DNA of 64,000 nucleotides from Hanleya hanleyi. Lineage: Eukaryota; Mollusca; Polyplacophora; Lepidopleurida; Hanleyidae. Positions 55,141 to 64,000 of the stretch are shown in pieces. The DNA is taken from contig JAVTVY010025294.1 in the NCBI GenBank assembly GCA_036873755.1, positions 46,541 through 110,540 on the forward strand, read 5' to 3'. The number at the start of each line of letters is the position of its first letter. Position 1 is the first letter of the stretch. The notes below the pieces were generated by a model. That model worked only from the letters and a program-made list of their open reading frames with translations, did not search any database and had not been told where the DNA came from. Position numbers and translations under genes: made by a program.

Positions 55141-55294
55141 ATTCATAATACGTGCCAGCAGCCAGAATATAATTCCGCTTAATCTAATTGAAAATATCGT
55201 ATTCTCTCTCAGATAGATTCCATTTTGATACATAATTCTTCTTCTTTTATAGTCTTAGAAAATATATTGATAAAAACCACAACCAGTGTGCTAC

Positions 55295-55375
55295 TGAGTG
55301 TGGTGTTGTGGATAACGCATTCGTCTTCCGATCTGTTGGAGTTTTGGGTTCGAAATTTTCTGATGATTTGTATTT
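55295..55375 (+). mobile_element. Degenerate tRNA-like (Pol III box) unit
   Basis: An A-box-like tggtgttgtggataacgc (55301-55318) and a B-box-like gggttcgaaatttt (55346-55359) are suitably spaced. The arms do not fold into a canonical cloverleaf. It is probably a SINE head or tRNA pseudogene. Confidence 0.35.
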
Positions 55376-55694
55376 TGCAGATAATATACTGTACTTACTT
55401 ATCTACACGTTGGTGTGTCGCTGTAAGTTGAAACATGGAAGAAATTAAAACATTTGATTTGGTATAAAATCTGTAACAAATTATTGAACCGCCGTTGTCG
55501 AACAGAATGTCAAATATGGAAAGTTGACCGTTGTCGACGTGAAGTCGACTCGCAGCTGGTTCGATCTTTAAATTATGATTCGCAATAAATATACAAGAGA
55601 AAAAAACTTTGTCTTGTGTTCAAATTGCATTTGTGTATGAGGGCGACTGAACTAATGGTTTCTATTATAAGCATTCTCCCATTATCAGAGTTTG

Positions 55695-58585
55695 TCACCT
55701 AAACTGTCGGTGTAACTTCATATCTGACAGTAGGAGCTATACAATCTACTGTCTGTGTAACACCATATCTGACAGTATAGGAGCTATACAATCTACTGTC
55801 GGTGTAACACCATATCTGACAGTATAGGAGCATTACAATCTACTGTCGATGTAACACCATATCTGACAGTAGGAGCTATACAATCTACTGTCGGTGTAAC
55901 ATCATATCTGACAGTGGGAGGTATATAATCTACTGTCGAAGTAACATCATATCTGACAGTGGGAGGTATACAATCTACTGTCGGTGTAACACCATATCTG
56001 ACAGTAGGAGCTATACAACCTACTGTCGATGTAACACCATATCTGACAGTAGGAGCTATACAATCTACTGTCGGTGTAACACCATATCTGACAGTAGGAG
56101 CTACACAATCTACTGTCGGTGTAACATCATATCTGACAGTAGGAGGTATACAATCTACTGTCGATGTAACACCATATCTGACAGTAGGAGGTACACAAGC
56201 TACTGTCGGTGTAACACCATATCTGACAGTAGGAGCTATACAATCTACTGTCGATGTAACATCATATCTGACAGTAGGAGCTATACAATCTACTGTCGAT
56301 GTAACATCATATCTGACAGTAGGGGCTATACAATCTACTGTCGGTGCAACACCATATCTGACAGTAGGAGGTATACAATCTACTGTCGATGTAACATCAT
56401 ATCTGACAGTAGGGGCTATACAATCTACTGTCGATGTAACATCATATCTGACAGTAGGAGCTATACAATCTACTGTCGATGTAACATCATATCTGACAGT
56501 AGGAGCTATATAATCTACTGTCGGTGTAACACCATATCTGACAGTAGGAGGTATACAATCTACTGTCGATGTAACACCGTATCTAACAGTAGGAGCTATA
56601 CAATCTACTGTCGATGTAACATCATATCTGACAGTAGGAGCTATACAATCTACTGTCGGTGTAACACCATATCTGACAGTAGGAGCTATATAATCTACTG
56701 TCGGTGTAACACCATATCTGACAGTACGAGCTACTATCTACTGTCGGTGTAATACCATATCTGACAGTAGGAGGTATACAATCTACTGTCGGTGTAACAC
56801 CATATCTGACAGTAGGAGCTATACAATCTACTGTCGATGTAACATCATATCTGACAGTAGGAGCTATACAATTTACTGTCGATGTAACACCATATCTGAC
56901 AGTAGGAGATATACAATATACTGTCGGTGTAACACCATATCTGACAGTATAGGAGCTATACAATCTACTGTCGGTGTAACACCATATCTGACAGTAGGAG
57001 GTATACAATCTACTGTCGGTGTAACACCATATCTGACAGTAGGAGGTATACAATCTACTGTCGGTGTAACACCATATCTGACAGTAGAGCTATACAATCT
57101 ACTGTCGGTGTAACACCATATCTGACAGTAGGAACTATACAATCTACTGTCGGTGTAACACCATATCTGACAGTAGGAGGTATACAATCTACTGTCGTTG
57201 TAACACCATATCTGACAGTAGGAGCTATACAATCTACTGCGATGTAACACCATATCTGACAGTAGGAGCTATACAATCTACTGTCGGTGTAACACCATAT
57301 CTGACAGTAGGAGCTATACAATCTACTGTCGATATAACATCATATCTGACAGTAGGAGCTATACAATCTACTGTCGGTGTAACACCATATCGGACAATAG
57401 GAGCTATACAATCTACTGTCGGTGTAACACCATATCTGATAGTAGGAGCTATACAATCTACTGTCGGTGTAACACCATATCTGACAGTAGGACCTATACC
57501 ATCTACTGTCGATGTAACATCATATCTGACAGTAGGAGCTATATAATCTACTGTCGGTGTAACACCATATCTGACAGTAGGAGCTATACAATCTACTGTC
57601 GATGTAACACCATATCTGACAGTAGGAGCTATACAATCTACTGTCGATGTAACATCATATCTGACAGTAGGAGCTATACAATCTACTGTCGGTGTAACAT
57701 CATATCTGACAGTAGGAGCTATACAATCTACTGTCGGTGTAACACCATATCTGACAGTAGGAGCTATACAATCTACTGTCGATGTAACACCATATCTGAC
57801 AGTAGGAGCTATACAATCTACTGTCGGTGTAACATCATATCTGACAGTAGGGGCTATACAATCTACTGTCGATGTAACATCATATCTGGTAGTAGGAACT
57901 ATACAATCTACTGTCGATGTAACATCATATCTGACAGTAGGAGCTATACAATCTACTGTCGATGTAACATCATATCTGACAGTAGGAGCTATACAATCTA
58001 CTGTCGATGTAACATCATATCTGACAGTAGGAGCTATACAATCTACTGTCGATGTAACATCATATCTGACAGTAGGAGCTATACAATCTACTGTCGATGT
58101 AACACCATATCTGACAGTAGGAGCTATACAATCTACTGTCGGTGTAACACCATATCTGACAGTAGGAGCTATACAATCTACTGTCGATGTAACACCATAT
58201 CTGACAGTAGGAGCTGTACAATCTACTGTCGATGTAACATCATATCTGACAGTAGGAGTTATACAATCTACTGTCGGTGTAACATCATATCTGACAGTAG
58301 GAGCTATACAATCTACTGTCGGTGTAACACCATATCTGACAGTAGGAGCTATACAATCTACTGTCGATGTAACACCATATCTGACAGTAGGAGCTATACA
58401 ATCTACTGTCGGTGTAACACCATATACAACAGTAGGAGCTATACAATCTACTGTCGATGTAACACCATATCTGACAGTAGGAGCTATACAATCTACTGTC
58501 GGTGTAACCCCATATCTGACAGTAGGAGCTATACAATCTACTGTCGATGTAACACCATATCTGATAGTACGAGGTATACAATCTG
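55695..58585. repeat. 45-bp hairpin minisatellite, about 64 copies
   Basis: The unit is ctactgtcggtgtaacacca followed by tatctgacagtaggagctat and acaat. CTACTGTC and GACAGTAG are exact complements within each unit, and GGTGT-A-ACACC is nested in the loop, so every unit can form a hairpin. Because 45 is a multiple of three, frames stay open on both strands, including a 469-codon minus ORF (57234-58643) with the repeat DCIAPTVRYGVTPTV. The common variants (ggtg/gatg, acacc/acatc, agct/aggt) all change amino acids, so selection for coding is not supported. Confidence 0.95.
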
Positions 58586-58589
58586 ATGT

Positions 58590-60235
58590 CATGAGAATGA
58601 TTATATGGAATCTCGCTATTTTCGGAACCGTTTGGGCCCCCATGACAAGTTTGTCATTTCATCATAGATTTGCCAACTACGTTTGTTCACCGACACCTAA
58701 CAGACCTTCTAGTATATTTGCCTACAGTGATAAAGTTTAAGATTCTCGATAACGGATCGTAGTTCTATTCTCGTGACATATTTGACAAGTTGTTTGACAG
58801 CAGCGGAGAACTGTCTCTTCAGTTCTTGATTTTCAGAACGTCAGTTCTAGCAACGTTGTCAACAAAAAGTAACGTAGTTGACGAAAATGATACCAATTTT
58901 GGTACCAAAATATCAACTACTTTGCCATATATAACGTTGTTAACTGTCCGATCTGCAGATCCAATATGAAAATGTTTTTGCTTTCATTATTGTCCACATG
59001 TTTATGACTTGTCTATATGTGACTAGCTTAGTTCATTGCCAGGCACACACACACAAGCGCAGATAAACATCACACTGCATGTGCGTGTTTGCACGCAAAC
59101 ATATATCACACGAAGATCGTATCTCGTGCTCGGATATATATTTCCGTTTAGACTGGTCATAACAGAACCGTTCAGCTCTGCTCAGAAGGACAACGTTTCT
59201 CTAAAGAATATAAATTGTAAAAATATGCATGCAATACATTCGAATTATTAAGTGTTTATACTGTGGTGGTATTTGGGACAAGTGTGCCGTTAATTAAACT
59301 TTATTGACTAATCTTGATCATCCATATATATCCATATATGCAGGTCGACATGCTTAGTACCAGGACTATTATTATATTCCTAGTCGACAATCCTGTTTAC
59401 TCCAAAATACATGTTTTACAATAACATACGAAAATCTCCATCAGGTTTTACGATAGTAAAGCAAAATAATTAATTTATTTGATTCTGCACAAAAAAGTTG
59501 TGTTTTGTGCAGACAAAATAGGCCTACCCAAAGCGCAAAATCAAAAGTGACGTAAACAGCATTTGTATGCATGTGAGCGAGGCTATAGTATGCAGGTTCC
59601 AATATTCATTATGCTGACCACCTGCACTGTGTATTGTATATTTCGAATCTTTCGCAAAAAAAAGTTTTCGAGTCGAATGCATTACGCAAACGTAATCTAT
59701 AGTTTCTTCGGTTTATCTTATCATATTTGTTTATATGAAATAATATGTAGATGCGCTGAAGTCATCTGAAATCTGATTCGACAACTACGTGTTGTTTAAA
59801 ATGATCATATCATCGCCAAAAAGGAAATAAAACCTTGCCGCGATATGGCGTGCTTCAAATAAAATTTCGACAGAGATTTGCTATGGGACTGTTTGTCCTG
59901 GTATTTGAGTACAGTGTGAGGTGGCCGCCTGTTCCTGGAGTTATTTTACATCTGGAAGTTGACAGGAAATCTAGATTTCGATAGCCGTGCAGCTTGAACG
60001 TTGTTTCTACATCCGACAAAGATCAAAGCTTCTTTTCTCTCCAATGAGCGCGATGTTTATTTCTTGCACATCGATTTGAATTGTCAGTTTCTGTATGAGA
60101 TTTTGACCGGCGTTTTCTTTAGGAAAAAGTAACAGGTGCTTCGGATTGGCTGAAGCTCTCTATTGGTAACAGGCTGCATTAAAGCGGTCCCAGAACATCT
60201 AGCGATATGTAATAGTAGGTCGGATTGGAATCCTG
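58590..60235. other. No supported gene
   Basis: AT-rich sequence with short unassignable frames. A small perfect CA tract lies near 59043. Confidence 0.35.
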
Positions 60236-60237
60236 AT

Positions 60238-60345
60238 AGCCACCACGGACATCGGGGCGAGGCGTCACAATGATCGGGGCGAGGCGCCACAATGATCGGG
60301 GCTAGGCGTCACAATGATCGGGGCGAGGCGTCACAATGAATCTCT
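60238..60345. repeat. 22-bp tandem repeat, about five copies
   Basis: The unit gatcggggcgaggcgtcaca plus at repeats with one or two changes (gcgcc, gctagg). Confidence 0.9.
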
Positions 60346-60719
60346 GTCAAACCACCCACACCTTCCTGATCCAACACTCTTGGAGCTGGGGTGCAAAGAC
60401 CACCAAACTCATCCCTCTCAAACTCCAAGGTTAGTTTTCTTAGGCTGATGCAAAGTTCAGTAGTGTATTGTTGTTCTAGTCTCGATTATCGTACGGAGTT
60501 CAACAAGTAAACAATATTTGCGTGCATTATGCCTCTTTCTGGAAGTGGGAAAGTTTGTCAAGATGTTTACACGGTTAAGTCAGAGATGAAAGAATTTCTC
60601 ATAGAAACAGAAAATTTTCTTCCTTTGGTGTGGTCATGGATACATTCATTATGTGGGCAAACTAATGAAAGACACGTAAAATACTTTATCACAATATTGA
60701 GGATAGGGATATCTCTTCT

Positions 60720-62135
60720 TCATCGCAATGACTGTCCATTTTTTCTTCAATCCAATGACAGGCTATCTTTTCTCGAATTCAATAATATCGTATCTCTTGT
60801 TCAATACAATGACATGATCACATCGTATCTCTGCTCCAATTCAATAACATTGTATCTTTTGTTCAATCCAATGACAGCCTATCTCTGCTCCAATTCAATA
60901 ACATTGTATCTCTTGTTCAATCCAATGACAGCCTATCTCTGCCCCAATTCAATAACATTCCAGCCCAACAGCCGATCCAATCCAATAGTAACCTATCTCT
61001 GTTCCAACCAATGACAACCGAAATCTTCTCCAATCCTATTACGGCCTATCTTTTTTTCAGTCCTATGATAGCCTATCTCTTCGCCAATACAATAGCTGCC
61101 TATACCTTCTCAAATTAAATAGCATCATATCTCTCCTCCAATTCAATGACAGCCTATCTCTTCTTTAATCCAATAACAATCCAATGACACCCTATCTCTT
61201 TTTCAATCCATTGATAGCCCATCGCTTCTTCAATACAACATCAGCTTATCTCTTCTCCAATGCAATACCAGATTATCGTCTCTTCAATCCAATACTATCC
61301 TGTCTCTTCCGCAACCCAATGCCATTCTATCTCTTCTTTAACCCAATGAGGGCCTATCTCTTCTTCAATACATCAGCCTATCTCTTCTCCTCTCCAATAT
61401 CATCCATTCTCTTCTTCATATCCATTATCAGTCTATCACTTCGTCTCTTTTTCAAGAGCAATACCACTCTATGTATTCATCAAAGCAATACTAGCCTGTA
61501 AAAGCAATACCAGCATATGTGTATTCAGCGAAACAATAGCAGCCTGTTTATTCATTAGAGCAATACCAGCTTTCTCTTCCTCGAGACAATACCAGTCTTT
61601 ATATTCATCAAGGGAACACCAGTCGACATCTTTCTCGAAACAATACCAGCCTAGGTCCCGTATTCATCAAAGCAATCGTAGCCTATGTTTTTATTAAAGT
61701 AACAGAATCCTATAGATGTGTTCATCAAAGCAATACCAGCCTATGTATTCATCAAAGCATTACCAGCCTATGTATTCATTGAATCCATAGCAGACTATCA
61801 AAGTAATAACACTCTGTGTATTCATGAAATCGTTAATAGCCTGTGTATTCAACAGAGCATTATCAGCCTGTGTATTCAACAAAGCATTATCAGCCTGTGT
61901 ATTCAACAAAGCATTATCAGCCTGTGTATTCATCAAAAGAATACCAGTCTACATTCATCCAAGTAATACCAGCCAGTGTATTCATCAAAGCAGTAGCAGC
62001 CTATGTATTCATCAAAATAATACTAGCCAGTGTATTCATCAAAACAACAACAGCCAATGTATTCAGAAAAGCAATAGCACTCTATGTCTTCATCGAAGCA
62101 ATATGCAGTGTACAGATGATGAGATGTATTCATCA
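60720..62135. repeat. Drifting 27-32 bp minisatellite
   Basis: It begins with units like ctatctctgctccaattcaa/taacattgtatc, passes through ctatctcttcttcaatccaa, and ends in cagcctgtgtattcaacaaa/gcattat, with the sequence changing gradually along the block. The ORFs at 60529-62234 read through it. No domain is recognised and I do not call them genes. Confidence 0.8.
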
Positions 62136-62478
62136 AAACAACGTCTTCCGCGAAGCAGTACCATCGTTTATCAAATCCGAGCCATGACGGATACCAGCCA
62201 CTTCAATCGGAAATATTCCGGAGAACATTCGTGAACCTCTCCGAACATATCCATATTTGAACGAAAAAGCGCCGCGCAATGTGTCATATATTCTTCGTCT
62301 CCTTTTGGTTACTTTGAAGTCAGATGTTAATATCCGTAAATGTTTTCCCTCATCAGGACCTTATTGACCGTATAAGTTCATTAATAGTATCTGTGTTCAA
62401 GAAAACTGATCGTAGATATATTAATGTCGGGAACCATAAAGCATTCTTTAGCTCGACTACATACACGAGATATCATTC

Positions 62479-63150
62479 ATGGGATGTTTCTTTTTTATAG
62501 AGTTGCTTGAATTTCTCATTAAAAATATCTATGTGAAATTTGGCAACACAATATATCAGCAGCATATAGGTATTCCAATGGGTACTAATTGTGCACCCTT
62601 GTTGGCTGACCTGTATCGGTTCTCTTATGAATATGACTATATGCAGGCGCTTTCAAAAACCGATCCATTCAAAGCCCGTTCCTTCTCATTCACCAAACGC
62701 TATATAGACGATCTTCTCGCTGTGGATAATCGCTATATAAATGACGCAGTGAAGGATATATATCCACCTTCACTGGATTTGAAGGAAACTACAGATAGCC
62801 CTACAGGCACATCATATTTAGATCTCTATCTCTATGAAAATGAAGCGGGCATTCTCTCTCGTCGACTTTATGACAAAAGAGATGATTATAATTTCGACAT
62901 CGTAAACTATCCCTTTCTGGACAGTAATATTCCAGTGGGACCTGCATATGGCGTATACATATCTCGCTTAGTAGCATTTGCTAGATCCTGTGTTAAATGT
63001 GACGATTTTAATCAGCGTCACAAAACATTGTTGCAAAAACTAATAAAACAGGGCTATTCCACCAAGCGCCTCCACTCAAAGTTTCTCAAATTTGGCGATA
63101 CATATCGCATGCTGATAGCAAAATACGAACGTAGCGTGAGTACTAGGTAA
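62479..63150 (+). pseudogene. Penelope-type reverse transcriptase fragment
   Basis: A 223-codon + frame, truncated at its 5' end, with the real homology beginning at about residue 8 (LLEFLIKNIYVKFGN). It contains QQHIGIPMGTNCAPLLADLY, the catalytic RYIDDLL (YIDD motif), DLKETTDSPTGTSYLDLYLY, YNFDIVNYPFLDSNIPVGPA and a C-terminal KLIKQGY segment, ending in TAA. These motifs fit the GIPMG/YIDD branch of Penelope-like elements, though the exact subfamily is not certain by eye. The N-terminal fingers are missing and there is no GIY-YIG endonuclease, so it is a fragment. A shorter copy is at 13250-13502. Confidence 0.8.
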
Positions 63151-63430
63151 AAGACGGGAGAAGTTTTCCAGGGAGGTAACTCTTGGTTCTCCTTGATTCC
63201 AGGTTAAAGTATAGGAAGCGCCCATGCACGCCTTTGACCTCTGTGGCGCATGTGGCGCCAGGTGGCGGTTACGTGGCGGTCACGTGGAGGTCAAAAGTAG
63301 TTCCGGCAACCTTTAACCTTTGTATTCCTCCGCGGTCTGGCAGTGATGCCGTCACTTCCGCGGACAGAAAGTAGTCCCATGTCAACCAAGTGACTTCCAA
63401 TGTTAATGTATACGGGGAATGCCTAAAAAG
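63151..63430. other. No supported gene; GTGGCG-rich stretch
   Basis: Loosely repeated tggcgccaggtggcggttac/gtggcggtcacg strings lie near 63242-63290. The ORF at 63183-63374 is not recognised. Confidence 0.35.
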
Positions 63431-63436
63431 AGTATT

Positions 63437-63515
63437 GTGACCGGGGTGGGTCCCTAGTGGACCGATTGGGTCGAGTGAGGTGTCAAAGTGAAGCGCTCCT
63501 CGAGGGCCATTCAGT
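63437..63515. repeat. Single degenerate unit of the GCGCATGCGC satellite family
   Basis: It shares accggggtgggtccctagtg, accgattgggtcgagtgagg and tgtcaaagtgaagc with the units at 15150-15545, but lacks the palindrome. Confidence 0.65.
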
Positions 63516-63520
63516 CATGG

Positions 63521-64000
63521 GTGGGTGCATGTAAAATTAGGATTTTTCCCCGAAAATATCAAAAGCGGAACACGGACTTTACCCCTAAAATAGGGGAAAA
63601 CCCCTATCAACTCTGGCCAAAAGGGCTAATATCGGTCCCCGGGCTTATCGGGGCCTGCTTATCAAGTCAATGGGGCGGGTGCATGTAAAATTAGGATTTG
63701 TTCCCGAAAATATAAAAAGCGGAACACGGACTTTACCCCTAAAATAGGGGAAAACCCCTATCAACTCTAGACAAAAGGGCTAATGTCGGTCCCCGGGCTT
63801 ATCGGGGCCTGCCTATCAAGTCATTGGGGTGGGTGCATGTAAAATTAGGATTTCTTTCCGAAAATATAAAAAGCGGAACACGGACTCGTACAAGGGAAAA
63901 CCCCTATCAACTCTAGCCAAAAGGGCTAATATCGGTCCCCGGGCTTATCGGGGCCTGCCTATCAAGTCAATGGGGTGGGTGCATGTAAAATTAGGATTTT
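63521..64000. repeat. 154-bp satellite, three units and more beyond the window
   Basis: Unit starts (gtgggtgcatgtaaaattag or close variants) lie at 63521, 63675, 63829 and 63975; the last interval is 146 bp because of a small deletion. Each unit holds ccccgggcttatcggggcct, a hairpin-capable segment. The array runs off the end of the window. Confidence 0.9.

Noticed and set aside
55695..58585. Compensatory covariation between ggtg/gatg and acacc/acatc in the 45-bp units
   Set aside because: All four combinations occur, so the two positions vary independently by eye.
57234..58643. 469-codon minus-strand ORF of 15-residue repeats
   Set aside because: It is open only because the 45-bp unit is a multiple of three. 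Frequent variants are nearly all nonsynonymous, other parts of the array are frameshifted, and there is no plausible start or flanking exon.
60529..61014. 161-codon ORF at the start of the drifting repeat
   Set aside because: Only the first ~60 codons are non-repetitive and match nothing I know. The rest is minisatellite.

Overview
The window looks like a repeat-dense, non-coding-rich piece of an animal nuclear genome, most likely a marine invertebrate (a mollusc or other lophotrochozoan would fit, but the sequence does not fix the species). The reasons are one intron-bearing Rho-type GTPase gene with GT-AG splice sites, a Polinton/Maverick element with adenovirus-like virion genes, Penelope-type and Ty3/Gypsy-type retroelement remains, tRNA-derived SINE-like units, several MITEs, and kilobase minisatellites.

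Layout. 1-2.7 kb: copies of a Penelope-associated repeat, one split by a 1.7-kb TIR transposon that carries about a dozen copies of a 14-base motif. 2.8-7.3 kb: a tandem ~2.1-2.4 kb duplication whose units each end in a minisatellite. 7.5-12.5 kb: a SINE-like unit, a broken C2H2 zinc-finger gene, satellite blocks with palindromic GCGCATGCGC sites, and a ~1.5-kb inverted-repeat element (a likely non-autonomous Polinton derivative) with a MITE inside its right arm. 12.5-14.1 kb: a truncated reverse transcriptase flanked by direct repeats. 14.2-23.5 kb: the main Polinton relic, with protein-primed DNA polymerase remains on + and nine or more other genes on - (protease, major capsid, basic minor protein, penton-like minor capsid, two structural-type proteins, packaging ATPase, a membrane protein, integrase with chromodomain, and a tandem pair of paralogous small proteins). 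23.5-41.8 kb: intergenic DNA with SINE, MITE, satellite and LINE fragments, including a second ATPase relic at 25.7 kb. 41.8-47.4 kb: a three-exon Rho-family GTPase gene on -, with a promoter near 47.5 kb. 49.1-51.3 kb: a 32-bp minisatellite. 52.2-55.1 kb: a decayed Gypsy pol. 55.7-58.6 kb: a 45-bp hairpin minisatellite. 60.2-62.2 kb: drifting short tandem repeats. 62.5-63.15 kb: a longer Penelope-type reverse transcriptase fragment. 63.5 kb to the end: a 154-bp satellite.

The best candidate for something new is the compact regulation of the Polinton. Several TATA-like boxes contain, or abut, the stop codon of the gene upstream. Other junctions are ATGA or TAATG stop-start overlaps. A tandem pair of PC4-like (tentative) genes with duplicated promoters sits next to the integrase. 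Most of its genes carry one or two disabling lesions, while the protease and ATPase remain open. Other notable points are a Rho GTPase whose P-loop reads GDAAVGKT (Ala at the Gly12 position), a 127-bp MITE with a perfect 8-bp target duplication whose insertion junction has been amplified into a 34-bp minisatellite, and the iteron-bearing 1.7-kb transposon.
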